From: Anaerolineae bacterium
GTDB taxonomy: Bacteria; Chloroflexota; Anaerolineae; Aggregatilineales; Phototrophicaceae
Direction of reading: 5' to 3'
NCBI GenBank assembly: GCA_028284565.1
Contig: JANQRM010000632.1
Span: 1-20,335, forward strand
Length of the DNA stretch: 20,335 bases
In this document: positions 1-7,869 of the stretch, one piece after another
Numbering within the stretch: the stretch's first letter is position 1
Layout of the letters: each line of letters begins with the position of its first letter
The notes under the pieces: model-generated
Database searches by the model: none
What the model was told of the DNA's origin: nothing
What the model saw: the letters and a program-made list of their open reading frames with translations, nothing else
Translations under genes and position numbers: made by a program

Positions 1-1
1 A

Positions 2-673
2 CACGCTTATCCCTGTTCGGGTCCAATGTACGGCATTTCAGATGTCGAAATTGACGATGCTGCACTGATTCATACACCCAAGCATTTCGTCCCTTCCGAC
101 CAACCTGTGAAATTGGTGTTTGTTGGTTCATTTGACCAACTCTACAAAGCCCCAGATGTCATGGTCGATGCGATGAGTCTGTGTATTCAGCGTGGGCTGA
201 ATTTACACCTCGAAATGGTCGGGGATGGTATCTATCGTCCACAAATCGAAGAGCAAGTGCGTCAACTTCATTTAGAATCGCATATTACATTTATTGGGAA
301 GCTACCCGGAGCCACCGCCGTCCGAAAAGCCCTAGACAATGCTGATTTATTCGTTATGCCCTCGCGTGCAGAAGGCTTACCACGTGCGATGATTGAAGCA
401 ATGGCGCGTGGTTTGCCCTGTATTGCTACGACTGTTGGCGGAATCCCCGAACTCGCGCCACCAGAAGACCTCGTACCACCAGAAGACGCACAATCCCTCG
501 CCGAGACGATTGAAGAATTTGTCACCCACCCGGAGCGTATGAATCAAACATCTCAACGCAATTTAACCCTTGCCAACGAGTATCATAAAGACAAATTAGA
601 ACAACAACGTCATGAGTTTTATGAACATATCAAATCAGCAACTGAAACGTACCTAGCCCAAAATCGAACATAA
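2..673 (+). CDS. GT4-family glycosyltransferase, C-terminal part (5' end outside window)
   Basis: The reading frame is open from the first bases of the window, so the gene starts upstream; the ATG at 26 is probably internal. What remains is the C-terminal Rossmann half of a GT-B glycosyltransferase (Glycos_transf_1 type). A beta strand LVFVGSF opens the nucleotide-sugar domain. The motif FVMPSRAEGLPRAMIEAMA contains the E-x7-E pair that binds the sugar-nucleotide donor, followed by GLPCIATTVGGIPEL. Such enzymes move a sugar from an NDP-sugar to a lipid- or glycan-linked acceptor on the inner face of the membrane. The DegT-type aminotransferase 108 bp downstream fits a surface-polysaccharide or glycan locus. 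Donor and acceptor cannot be read from the sequence. The family call is secure. Confidence 0.9.
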   Translation, partial: HAYPCSGPMYGISDVEIDDAALIHTPKHFVPSDQPVKLVFVGSFDQLYKAPDVMVDAMSLCIQRGLNLHLEMVGDGIYRPQIEEQVRQLHLESHITFIGKLPGATAVRKALDNADLFVMPSRAEGLPRAMIEAMARGLPCIATTVGGIPELAPPEDLVPPEDAQSLAETIEEFVTHPERMNQTSQRNLTLANEYHKDKLEQQRHEFYEHIKSATETYLAQNRT

Positions 674-705
674 ATAACAGAATGAAAAATCTTTATCCAT
701 GACAG

Positions 706-721
706 CTAATCACTAAAAACT
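706..721 (+). repeat. 16-bp repeat, copy shared with 15725-15754
   Basis: CTAATCACTAAAAACT lies between the glycosyltransferase and aminotransferase genes, about 60 bp before the aminotransferase ATG. The identical 16-mer occurs twice, overlapping, just upstream of the GT39-like gene at 15763. The function is unknown. It could be a shared protein-binding site or a dispersed intergenic repeat. Confidence 0.6.
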
Positions 722-781
722 TATTATCAAGTTTCGTAAATTTAAAACATTGACCAGCAAACAATCGAAAGGAAACATTGA

Positions 782-1903
782 ATGCAAGTACCCATGTCTT
801 CGCCAGACCTCACCCAAGCTGAAATCGACGCAGTCTTGGAGGTGCTAAACACCCGTTGGCTAAGTATCGGTCCCAAAATCACAGAATTTGAAAAACTCTT
901 TGCCGATTATGTTGGTACATCTCATGCCATTGGTGTCAATTCCGGCACGAGTGGTTTACATCTCGCCATGATAGCCGCCGAAATCGAACCCGGTGATGAA
1001 GTCATCACACCTTCGTTTAGCTTTATCGCTTCGGCAAATTGTGTGATGTATGAACGAGGGAAGCCCGTCTTTGTCGATATCGACCCCCTCACAGGTAACA
1101 TGGACCCCGCGTTGGTTGAAGAAGCAATCACAGACAAAACCAAAGCTATTATCGTCGTTCATGCCTTCGGACAACCTGCTGATATGGACCCCATTTTAGA
1201 TATCGCTCGTCAGCATAACCTGTATGTCATCGAAGATGCCTGTGAAGCCATTGGTGCAACCTATAAGGGACGCAATGCTGGAGCCATGAGTGATGCCTCC
1301 ACCTTCGCCTTTTATCCCAATAAGCAGATGACGACAGGTGAAGGCGGGATGATTATGACCTCGCGCGATGATTGGGGAGATTTGTTCCGTAGCCTGCGTA
1401 ATCAAGGACGTGATGTCTTTAATGCGTGGCTCAACCACACTCGTCTGGGCTACAACTATCGGATGGATGAAATGAGTGCTGCCTTGGGGATCGTCCAAAT
1501 CCAACGTATCGAAGACCTCCTTGCCAAGCGCGCCCAAGTTGCTGACTGGTACAACGAACGCATCGACGAAATCGAGGGTATTCACAAACCCTTCATCGCC
1601 GAGACCACCACACGAATGAGCTGGTTTGTCTATGTCGTGCGGTGCGATGAGGCTATTGACCGCACTCACATGATGGAGCAACTTAAGGAGAATGGTGTAC
1701 CGACCCGTCCTTATTTCACGCCGATACACCTCCAGCCCTTCTATCAAGAACAATTCGGCTGGAAACGTGGCGATCTCCCTCATACTGAAAAAGCAGGCGA
1801 TACCTTCATGGCTTTGCCCTTTTCTGGTGTTATGACAGAGGAACAAGTCGATTTTGTCTGCAACCAATTGCGTGAATATCTTGCTATTGGGATAAAGGCA
1901 TAA
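782..1903 (+). CDS. DegT/DnrJ/EryC1/StrS-family PLP-dependent sugar aminotransferase
   Basis: The product has 373 residues, the normal length for this fold-type I aminotransferase family, which makes amino sugars (often 3- or 4-amino-deoxy NDP-sugars) with glutamate as usual donor. Visible landmarks are the N-terminal GVNSGTSGLHLA phosphate-binding region, VIEDACEA with the cofactor-pyridine Asp at about D152, and FYPNKQMTTGEGG with the Schiff-base lysine at about K181. The late YNYRMDEMSAALG segment is also typical. The start is set by AAAGGA at 768-773, 8 nt before the ATG. It follows a glycosyltransferase, so it probably supplies an amino sugar for surface glycan or glycolipid synthesis. 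Some members are dehydratases in which the lysine is replaced; the lysine is present here. The exact sugar is unknown. Confidence 0.93.
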   Translation: MQVPMSSPDLTQAEIDAVLEVLNTRWLSIGPKITEFEKLFADYVGTSHAIGVNSGTSGLHLAMIAAEIEPGDEVITPSFSFIASANCVMYERGKPVFVDIDPLTGNMDPALVEEAITDKTKAIIVVHAFGQPADMDPILDIARQHNLYVIEDACEAIGATYKGRNAGAMSDASTFAFYPNKQMTTGEGGMIMTSRDDWGDLFRSLRNQGRDVFNAWLNHTRLGYNYRMDEMSAALGIVQIQRIEDLLAKRAQVADWYNERIDEIEGIHKPFIAETTTRMSWFVYVVRCDEAIDRTHMMEQLKENGVPTRPYFTPIHLQPFYQEQFGWKRGDLPHTEKAGDTFMALPFSGVMTEEQVDFVCNQLREYLAIGIKA

Positions 1904-1918
1904 CAAGAGAGATAAAGA

Positions 1919-1957
1919 GGCTTACAATCTTATCTGTAATGTAAGCCAATCTTTATT
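1919..1957 (+). terminator. Probable intrinsic terminator after the aminotransferase gene
   Basis: GGCTTACA (1919-1926) and TGTAAGCC (1940-1947) form an 8-bp perfect stem with a 13-nt loop. An interrupted T-rich run, AATCTTTATT, follows. It sits 16 bp after the stop codon and just before the next promoter. The T-tract is imperfect, so efficiency is uncertain. Confidence 0.55.
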
Positions 1958-1985
1958 ATCACTTTTTGCGAATTGCTACTATAAT
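1956..1985 (+). promoter_or_regulatory. Sigma70-type promoter for the WD40-like gene
   Basis: A perfect TATAAT at 1980-1985 has a TTATCA -35 candidate at 1956-1961 with an 18-bp spacer. The predicted transcript would begin near 1992, giving a short leader with TAAGGAG at 2007-2013 ahead of the ATG at 2022. Confidence 0.6.
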
Positions 1986-2021
1986 GAAAAGCATATGTAT
2001 TCAACATAAGGAGCTAACTCT

Positions 2022-3221
2022 ATGCTAAAACGTATGACCCTTGTTCTCATCTTGGCTTTGGGCGTTGTTGCCCTTGCCGCTGCACAATTAAACTTACTGC
2101 AAGCACAATTCGATCATGGCGATATCGTTCTCGGTGCAACGTGGAATGCCGACGAAACTTTAGTTCTGACCTACTCTAGCGATAGTACTGCCCGAATCTC
2201 AGATATTGATGGGACACAATTGGTTGAATTCACAGCCGCCGATGCCATCACTGGGGCGTTATGGAATGGAGATGAGTCTCTCCTTGTGACTTGGGGTGAT
2301 GGCGCAAATGCACTGCTCTGGGCTTCAACTGGCGAACTCCTTGCGACCCTCGCTCATGGCGATGGAGTCAACGGCGCGCTTTGGAATGGGGATGAAACCT
2401 TTCTTTTGACCTCGGCGCTCGACGGCACAGCGCGTATTTGGAGTGCAACAGGAAATGAAGTCGCTTCGCTACAATTTACCGATGCGGCAGGCGGTGCAAC
2501 ATGGCTAGGAGACGATTCTCAAGTGCTATTCTGGGCAGATGACGGCACGGTGACCTTATCGGGTTTCGATGGCATTGATCTGTCCGAAGTCTACACGCTT
2601 CAACTGGGTGCTGGAGTCATCGATGCAGAAATGAATGGCGATCTCTCCCGTCTCATTACTCTTACTGATACAGACACCGGAATCACGGTTTGGGAAGGTG
2701 ATACAGGAGAACCCATCACAGTTCTCGAACATGGTGATCTCATGGCTGGTGCAACTTGGAGTTCTGATGACCGTATCTTAGGTTGGTCAGAAGATGGCTC
2801 GGCACGGATTTGGGAATCTGGCGTTGCGCCCGTCATTTTGCCCCACAATACACCCGTTATTCATGCTGAATGGGTGAATGGCGAAACCCAAGTCTTAACC
2901 ATCGCACAAGATGATCCTGTCTTCTATCTCTGGAATGCCAGTACTGGCGAATTGGTTCAGTCCTTTGACCATGAAGATATTTTTGTCCGTGGCGCGGCGA
3001 TGAGTCCTGATGGAACGCAAATCGTCTCTTGGTTAGAAGACCCCGGTACCCTACGCGTCTGGAGTGTTGATACGGGTTTGGTCACTGCAACCCTCGAACA
3101 TGCTGGCACCGAGTTTGGTGTTTTAGGTGCTGTGTGGAGTGCCGATAGCAGTCAGATTCTATCTTGGGGTGGCGATAGCTCAGCACGGATTTGGCAAGCG
3201 AGTGCCATTCCGTCCTTCTAG
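2022..3221 (+). CDS. Exported WD40-like beta-propeller protein, nine repeats
   Basis: The protein has 399 residues. Residues 1-22 form a signal peptide (MLKRMT, a hydrophobic core, then ALAAAQ), so it is likely exported. The rest consists of about nine WD40-like repeats of 35-42 residues. Recurring elements are HGD..GA.WN.DE at the first strand and D.TARIW before each turn, with the classic WD often reduced to W alone. Nine units do not divide into seven-blade propellers, so either some units are degenerate or the ring is unusual. No catalytic motif is visible; such proteins usually serve as binding or scaffold surfaces. TAAGGAG 9 nt upstream supports the start. It is flanked by its own promoter and a strong terminator, so it is probably monocistronic. 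Confidence 0.85.
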   Translation: MLKRMTLVLILALGVVALAAAQLNLLQAQFDHGDIVLGATWNADETLVLTYSSDSTARISDIDGTQLVEFTAADAITGALWNGDESLLVTWGDGANALLWASTGELLATLAHGDGVNGALWNGDETFLLTSALDGTARIWSATGNEVASLQFTDAAGGATWLGDDSQVLFWADDGTVTLSGFDGIDLSEVYTLQLGAGVIDAEMNGDLSRLITLTDTDTGITVWEGDTGEPITVLEHGDLMAGATWSSDDRILGWSEDGSARIWESGVAPVILPHNTPVIHAEWVNGETQVLTIAQDDPVFYLWNASTGELVQSFDHEDIFVRGAAMSPDGTQIVSWLEDPGTLRVWSVDTGLVTATLEHAGTEFGVLGAVWSADSSQILSWGGDSSARIWQASAIPSF

Positions 3222-3245
3222 GTATCAACTTCTCTAGCAGAATCC

Positions 3246-3279
3246 AGCGCGCCTATTACGAAGGCGCGCTTTTCTTTTT
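3246..3279 (+). terminator. Strong intrinsic terminator after the WD40-like gene
   Basis: AGCGCGCC (3246-3253) pairs perfectly with GGCGCGCT (3263-3270) across a 9-nt loop, followed by TTTCTTTTT. It begins 25 bp after the stop codon. Confidence 0.9.
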
Positions 3280-3307
3280 GTTAGGAAATCGTAAGGCATG
3301 GTATATT
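3278..3307 (+). promoter_or_regulatory. Candidate promoter for the PQQ-dehydrogenase-like gene
   Basis: TTGTTA (3278-3283) and TATATT (3302-3307) are separated by 18 bp, upstream of the ATG at 3364. The -35 is part of a TTGTTAGG octamer that recurs in other intergenic regions of the window. Confidence 0.45.
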
Positions 3308-3363
3308 AGCTTAATGGATATTTATTTACTTGTATTGCAGGACAATATGGGAGCAAGATCGTA

Positions 3364-4743
3364 ATGAGGCGAATCTTAGCCACATGCACTGTTGTTGTAA
3401 TCTTTTTCACCCTCCTCTCAACCAACTATGCTCAAGATGCACCCCAAACTCCAGACGGCAATTTGATTGGATTTATTCCCATTGCCGAGAACGTCGAACG
3501 TCCCATCTATGTGGACAATGCCAACGATGGGAGCAATCGATTGTTTATTGTCGAACAAGCAGGGCGAATACGCATTGTGCAAGATGGCGAACTCTTAGAA
3601 ACACCCTTCCTAGATATTACGGATCGCATCACCCCCCTCGAGGGATTTTCTGAACAAGGCATGGTCGGTTTTACTTTCCATCCAGAGTACGCAGACAATG
3701 GACGTTTCTTCGTGTCCTATACCAATCGACTCGATGAAGCCCTCATTGTTTCTGAATTTCAGGTTACGGATGACCCCAATGTCGCGGACCCTGATAATGA
3801 ACGAATCATTCTGTACATCACGCAACCACAATCGGACCATAATGGTGGGCAACTTGCCTTCGGACTTGACGGTTATTTCTATGTGGGCGTTGGGGATGGG
3901 GGCGGTTACAGCGACCCCGAAAACAATGGACAAAACCCAAACAACTTTTTAGGTGCTATTTTACGCATTGATGTAAACCGAGATGATGCGATTTATGGCT
4001 TATTACGTGATAATCCCTTTGTCGGGACTGGCGAAGGAGCTAATGAGATTTGGGCTTATGGCTTACGTAATCCCGTCCGTTTTAGCTGGGACGAACAAAC
4101 AGGCGATATGTACATCCCTGATGTTGGACAAGCAACATGGGAAGAAGTCAGTTATCTGCCAGCTGGGCATGAGGGAGGAGCAAACTTTGGCTGGCCCCGT
4201 TTTGAAGGCTTCGCCATTCATCGCCCAGAAGTTCCACCACAACTTGATATGGTCTTGCCTGTATTAGCCTATGAACATAGCCTCGAACGTTGTGCGGTTA
4301 TCGGGGGATATGTTTATCATGGCACAAAAATACCCGATTTAGCGGGAAATTATGTCTATGCAGATTGGTGCAGTACGGGTCTGTACTACCTCTTCCAAGA
4401 TGAAAATGCCCAATGGGAAAGCAATGTGTACCTCTGGACTCTGCTAAATATTACCGGTATTGGACGCGATGAAGCTGGTGAACTCTACTTCACGTGGTCA
4501 TCTCCGCAGGATAACCAAGGTGGGCTAATGAAAATTGTCCCACTCGCAGAATATCCCGACGCCATCACAGTCGCACCCAACGAAATCGAGGAACTTTATA
4601 CAACGCGCGAAGACCCATCAATTGTTGACCCAGATGAAGAAGTTGCCCCACCTACTGGGGGAGACGACCCACCACCTCCAACACCAGAAAATGGGGATGA
4701 AGATGAAGGGACAGATACCTCTGAAGAAGTTCCTAACTTCTAA
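3364..4743 (+). CDS. Exported PQQ-dependent sugar-dehydrogenase-like protein (GSDH family)
   Basis: The protein has 459 residues. Residues 1-23 are a signal peptide ending near NYAQ. The body matches the six-bladed soluble aldose/glucose dehydrogenase-like fold (GSDH, as in the YliI type). FIVEQAGRIRIV, FTFHPEYADNGRFFVSYT, SDHNGGQLAFG with the likely catalytic His159, GVGDGGGYSDPENNGQN and YGLRNPVRFSWD with Arg235 are all typical. Members oxidise sugars outside the cytoplasm using PQQ and Ca2+, but many relatives have unknown substrates. An acidic, proline-rich tail (about residues 405-459: DEE, PPPP, EDEGTD) is not part of the fold and may be a spacer or surface tether. GGGAG at 3349-3353 lies 10 nt upstream of the ATG. 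A perfect terminator follows, so the gene probably stands alone. Confidence 0.88.
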   Translation: MRRILATCTVVVIFFTLLSTNYAQDAPQTPDGNLIGFIPIAENVERPIYVDNANDGSNRLFIVEQAGRIRIVQDGELLETPFLDITDRITPLEGFSEQGMVGFTFHPEYADNGRFFVSYTNRLDEALIVSEFQVTDDPNVADPDNERIILYITQPQSDHNGGQLAFGLDGYFYVGVGDGGGYSDPENNGQNPNNFLGAILRIDVNRDDAIYGLLRDNPFVGTGEGANEIWAYGLRNPVRFSWDEQTGDMYIPDVGQATWEEVSYLPAGHEGGANFGWPRFEGFAIHRPEVPPQLDMVLPVLAYEHSLERCAVIGGYVYHGTKIPDLAGNYVYADWCSTGLYYLFQDENAQWESNVYLWTLLNITGIGRDEAGELYFTWSSPQDNQGGLMKIVPLAEYPDAITVAPNEIEELYTTREDPSIVDPDEEVAPPTGGDDPPPPTPENGDEDEGTDTSEEVPNF

Positions 4744-4764
4744 ACCAACATTGCACGCAATATC

Positions 4765-4798
4765 AAGCGGACGGTCCGAGTGGACCGTCCGCTTTTTT
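4765..4798 (+). terminator. Very strong intrinsic terminator
   Basis: A perfect 13-bp stem joins AAGCGGACGGTCC (4765-4777) to its complement (4782-4794) over the tetraloop GAGT, followed by TTTT. The A run on its left side is short, so activity should be mainly on the + strand. Confidence 0.95.
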
Positions 4799-4856
4799 GG
4801 ATAGTAGAACAAACTATTTTCAAACAATCTTGACAATTTCCTAACAATCCAATGTC

Positions 4857-4887
4857 TTGACCTTCACACTGTATGAAGGTTTAGAGT
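4857..4887 (+). promoter_or_regulatory. MerR-type promoter/operator with 19-bp spacer
   Basis: The -35 TTGACC (4857-4862) and -10 TAGAGT (4882-4887) are held 19 bp apart, the over-long spacing that MerR-family activators correct by twisting DNA. Between them lies a perfect dyad, ACCTTCA-N7-TGAAGGT (4860-4880), the shape of known MerR-family operators. It sits directly in front of the MerR-type gene, so autoregulation is expected. The transcription start would fall near 4894, which excludes the in-frame GTG at 4890 as translation start. Confidence 0.88.
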
Positions 4888-4919
4888 AGGTGTATCAACG
4901 ACAAAAGAGAGCAAGATCA

Positions 4920-5783
4920 ATGTTCCAAATTGGTGAGTTTTCCAGAATAGCACAAGTCTCCGCCGCCCAATTACGCAATTACGATCAGTTGGGGCTATTC
5001 ACACCAGAAGTCACCGACGCGCGATCGGGGTATCGCTTCTATAGCGCGAATCAACTGCCGCAACTCAATCGGATTATCGCACTCAAAGAGATGGGCTTGT
5101 CCTTAGCACAAATCAAGCGATTGATTGATGATGACATCTCATCCGATGAATTGCGCGGCATGTTGATGATGAAAAAAGCACAAATCGAGCAAACCCTCCA
5201 CGAAGAACTCGCCCGCATCCGTTATATTGAGTCGCGCATTGAGCAAATCAATATCGAAGGCAACATGGAAAATTACGACATTGTGCTGAAGTCTGTGCCT
5301 AAAAAAAAATATCTCTCTGTACGGACAATCCTACCGACACCAAAGCATAGTCGTATGTTTATCCAAGAAATGACTCATCTACTCCCATCCAAAGTCAGTA
5401 AAAAAACGTTAGGACATTTCACAGCCGTTATGCACTCTGATATGTTGACAGAAGAAGATGTGGACATCGAGATGGGGTTTCAGATAGAAGCCGAAATTGA
5501 CGAGGCGTTGTCGATCCCACTCACAAGTGGCGGTGCAATGCAAGTCGTCGAATTACCCGCCGAAGAACACATGCTCACCGTTACGCGAGTAGGACATCCT
5601 AAGCTCGCGCACAAGAGTTACAGTGCCTTAGGCATGTGGGCAGAAGCCAATGGCTATCAATTCGTCGGGAGTGTTCGAGAAGTCTTCATTAATCTCATGC
5701 CACCAGATCGAATTGATGAAACCGTCGCCGAGGTTCAATATCCCGTCAAGCCAAAGGAAAACTTCTTTCCACAGCTGACCTAA
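4920..5783 (+). CDS. MerR-family regulator with GyrI-like effector-binding domain (BmrR type)
   Basis: The protein has 287 residues from the ATG at 4920. Residues 1-70 form the MerR winged helix (FQIGEFSRIAQVSAAQLRNY, then GLF and SGYRFYSANQLPQLNRI). Residues 75-115 form the dimerising coiled coil (KKAQIEQTLHEELARIRYIE). Residues from about 120 to the end fit the GyrI-like ligand-binding domain of BmrR-type multidrug-responsive regulators. I chose ATG 4920 over the in-frame GTG at 4890 because AAAGAGAG (4904-4911) lies 8 nt before it and because the GTG falls before the predicted transcription start. It probably binds the dyad in its own promoter and switches transcription on with a hydrophobic or cationic ligand. 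The SRPBCC and hydrolase genes downstream are plausible targets. Confidence 0.9.
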   Translation: MFQIGEFSRIAQVSAAQLRNYDQLGLFTPEVTDARSGYRFYSANQLPQLNRIIALKEMGLSLAQIKRLIDDDISSDELRGMLMMKKAQIEQTLHEELARIRYIESRIEQINIEGNMENYDIVLKSVPKKKYLSVRTILPTPKHSRMFIQEMTHLLPSKVSKKTLGHFTAVMHSDMLTEEDVDIEMGFQIEAEIDEALSIPLTSGGAMQVVELPAEEHMLTVTRVGHPKLAHKSYSALGMWAEANGYQFVGSVREVFINLMPPDRIDETVAEVQYPVKPKENFFPQLT

Positions 5784-5825
5784 GCATCACAATATCATCG
5801 CACTCAATATCAACGATTTAATGAT

Positions 5826-5849
5826 GAGTTATGCCTAAGTGGATAACTC
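5826..5849 (+). promoter_or_regulatory. Inverted repeat in the MerR-SRPBCC spacer
   Basis: GAGTTAT and ATAACTC are separated by 10 bp in the 181-bp gap after the MerR-type gene. No convincing promoter hexamers or terminator accompany it, so the SRPBCC gene at 5965 may be read through from the MerR promoter. It could be an operator or chance. The rest of the gap is A-rich and shows nothing else clear. Confidence 0.25.
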
Positions 5850-5964
5850 GATGGTCAAGAATTGTCTATCGACAAGCGCAGGAGGTGAACAATCGACAAC
5901 AAGAAAAGCACAAGCAACAACAAATCATAGAAACATCAACTAAATCCAAGAAAGGAAACACATC

Positions 5965-6420
5965 ATGCAATTCACACAACAAGTCACCGTTAATGCCTCA
6001 GCTGACCAAGTATGGGAAGTTCTCGGAAACCAGTTCAACGATGTGAGCAAATGGGCAAGTGTCGTGTTGGACTCCAAAGCCATCCCCGATTTACCCCCCG
6101 GAAGTGGACGCATTTGCAATGTCAAAGGCTTGGGCGAAACCTATGAAAAGCTCGAAAACTATGACGACCAAAATCGTGAATTCACCTTCACGCTGGAAAG
6201 CAAAAAAGTCCCCTTCTTCATGCGCCAAATCGTCAATACATGGCAAGTCAAACCACAAGGGGATAATCAAGCCCAAGTAAGTATGGTAGGCAATATCACT
6301 TTGATGCCTGTATTCAGTCAACTGCTCAGTGGCAGACTCAAGAAGAATTTCCTGAAGCAAGCCGATGGTCTTCTCGGTGAGCTGAAAGACTACGTTGAGC
6401 AAAACGTCGCCCACGTTTAG
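5965..6420 (+). CDS. SRPBCC-family (Bet v 1-like / polyketide cyclase-type) protein, paralogue 1
   Basis: The 151-residue cytoplasmic protein fits the START/Bet v 1 helix-grip fold: N-terminal strand QFTQQVTVNASADQVWEVLG, a WAS motif in the first helices, seven alternating strands and a long C-terminal helix (about residues 115-147). The family binds hydrophobic ligands in a deep cavity; some members are cyclases or dehydratases, others are carriers. No catalytic residues can be picked out. Two further genes, at 7870 and 8505, share NA.AD..W..LG..F....WAS, so they are paralogues. Start: ATG 5965 after AAGAAAGG. It is the first gene after the MerR/GyrI regulator and may be controlled by it. 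Confidence 0.85.
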   Translation: MQFTQQVTVNASADQVWEVLGNQFNDVSKWASVVLDSKAIPDLPPGSGRICNVKGLGETYEKLENYDDQNREFTFTLESKKVPFFMRQIVNTWQVKPQGDNQAQVSMVGNITLMPVFSQLLSGRLKKNFLKQADGLLGELKDYVEQNVAHV

Positions 6421-6436
6421 GTTGAAAAGCCAAAGG

Positions 6437-6501
6437 TAGACTGGAGCGAATCGCAATAGGACGGGTACAGAAGCAAGGTCTATGTTCGTTCCAGTCTATT
6501 T
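6437..6501 (+). terminator. Long hairpin, possible terminator or RNA element
   Basis: TAGACTGGAGCGAA (6437-6450) pairs with TTCGTTCCAGTCTA (6485-6498) over all 14 positions (one G-U pair) around a 34-nt loop. Only TTT follows, so it would be a weak intrinsic terminator. It begins 17 bp after the first SRPBCC gene. It could instead be a structured mRNA element limiting read-through into the esterase-like gene. Confidence 0.5.
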
Positions 6502-6555
6502 CGACATCCCAAATAACAGGACAAACTAGATCATACTGCAAAGGTGATACAGAAG

Positions 6556-7398
6556 ATGACAAACTCAACTAGCGCACAACCCGCCCCACGAGACTTGATC
6601 CGTTCGATGATGCCCTATCTGTTTGGACGTAAAACTAAGGTAGAAGGCACAGTCGCAATACAGGAAACAAATAATGGGCAGAAGTTTTCGATCTATACAC
6701 CGGCTGGATATGAATCTAGCTCGGGCCCCTTCCCAATCCTCTACCATCTGCATGGTGCGGGTATGTTCTGGTCATGGGTACATAAGGAGCTGTATTGGAT
6801 AGCGACTGCACATGAGGCTTCCGTACGAACTGGCAAATCAACACCGATGGTTATTGTGAGTGCCTATGACCCCAGCAAGTTTTCGATGTGGGCAGACAGC
6901 GCAGATGGCTCGAATAACATTGCATCCGCCATACATAATGATCTTATTCCCTATGTTGAACAGAACTATAAGATAAAGCGAGAGCGTACTTCACGGTTTA
7001 TTCAGGGGTTCTCAATGGGTGGCTTTGGCGCGACGACACACGCTTTCCAGCATCAAGACTTGTTTGGTGCAGTCGCAATTTGGGATGGTGCAATGCATGA
7101 TTGGGAGACGATCACAGCAACTCGCGCGAATATTGTGACCAACCAATTTTCAAATTCAGAGGACGCATTCAACAAATGGTCACCTTGGGTATCAGCCGAA
7201 AATGCAGACTTATCCAGAACACCTGTCATGATTGTTTCAGGTCTTATGGTGGACTTTGCGGATCGGTACACGGAGTTTCTTCAAGGGCTAGGCGCACAGG
7301 TTACACGCTACAGCGAAGACTGTAAGCATGAAATGAAATGCCTATCGTCAAGAAGAGGTCAATCCATCTTTGAGTTTTTTACAGGAGTGACTTCATAG
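6556..7398 (+). CDS. Esterase D/putative esterase-family alpha/beta hydrolase
   Basis: The product has 280 residues from ATG 6556, chosen because AAAGGTG (6540-6546) lies 9 nt upstream; the in-frame GTG at 6544 overlaps that site. The alpha/beta-hydrolase landmarks are present: oxyanion-hole segment ILYHLHGAGMFW, nucleophile elbow GFSMGGFG with Ser153, candidate acid D233 or D236 in MVDFADRY, and catalytic His258 in DCKHEMK. The pattern matches the putative-esterase family, which includes S-formylglutathione hydrolase, feruloyl esterases and mycolyltransferase-like enzymes. There is no signal peptide, so it is probably cytoplasmic. The membrane-protein gene follows after 41 bp and the second SRPBCC gene after that, suggesting an operon. 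Substrate unknown, probably a carboxylic ester. Confidence 0.82.
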   Translation: MTNSTSAQPAPRDLIRSMMPYLFGRKTKVEGTVAIQETNNGQKFSIYTPAGYESSSGPFPILYHLHGAGMFWSWVHKELYWIATAHEASVRTGKSTPMVIVSAYDPSKFSMWADSADGSNNIASAIHNDLIPYVEQNYKIKRERTSRFIQGFSMGGFGATTHAFQHQDLFGAVAIWDGAMHDWETITATRANIVTNQFSNSEDAFNKWSPWVSAENADLSRTPVMIVSGLMVDFADRYTEFLQGLGAQVTRYSEDCKHEMKCLSSRRGQSIFEFFTGVTS

Positions 7399-7439
7399 CA
7401 TACGAAACTCAATTAGTACAAAATAGAAAGGAGCATCCA

Positions 7440-7856
7440 ATGACACAACAAGATAACACCGTCAACTTTCCAATCTGGTTCACCCTGCTCACAGGTCTAC
7501 TCATCATTTCCAACCTGTTCATCTTTGGCATCATCACCTTGCTCAGTCCGGGAACCACCTTCTATGAAGCCGGCAGCAATGCCTACTTCCCGATTCAGTT
7601 CTTCGCCGTGCGCCACATCGCCTTTTCCATCCCACTCATCCACGGTCTCATCACCAAAAACCCAACAATCTTACGAACACTCTACACCGTCTTCATCATT
7701 ATCTCAGTCTTGGACATCGCCTTGCTTGCCATCAACGACTACTACATTCCATTAATCGGGGATTTCGACCTACCCGTCAAAATCCTAATCGCCATCGGTG
7801 CATTCTTTGTCCCCATGGCAATCGGCTTACATCATCTACGCAGTTATCAGGATTAA
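7440..7856 (+). CDS. Small four-helix integral membrane protein, function unknown
   Basis: The 138-residue protein has four likely transmembrane helices, around residues 10-32, 45-66, 76-97 and 110-133. Charged residues are few and lie in the loops. I do not recognise a named family. The size and layout resemble the many conserved small four-helix proteins found beside short-chain enzymes. AAAGGAG (7427-7433) is 6 nt before the ATG. The stop codon overlaps the Shine-Dalgarno sequence of the next gene (AAGGAG, 7855-7860), so its translation is probably coupled to that of the second SRPBCC protein. Confidence 0.75.
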   Translation: MTQQDNTVNFPIWFTLLTGLLIISNLFIFGIITLLSPGTTFYEAGSNAYFPIQFFAVRHIAFSIPLIHGLITKNPTILRTLYTVFIIISVLDIALLAINDYYIPLIGDFDLPVKILIAIGAFFVPMAIGLHHLRSYQD

Positions 7857-7869
7857 GGAGAACATCCCC

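Noticed and set aside
1196..1906. 236-codon ORF on the minus strand
   Set aside because: It is fully antisense to the aminotransferase gene, whose family motifs and ribosome site are clear; no domain is recognisable in the antisense translation.
5831..6046. 71-codon ORF with a perfect AGGAGGTG nearby (5880-5887)
   Set aside because: The AGGAGGTG lies inside the ORF, not before it, and no start codon follows at proper spacing except a GTG overlapping the motif itself. The ORF overlaps the SRPBCC gene start, and its Gln/Lys-rich translation reflects an A-rich spacer.
7798..7869. Upstream in-frame start for the second SRPBCC gene
   Set aside because: It would overlap the membrane-protein gene, and ATG 7870 has its own AAGGAG.
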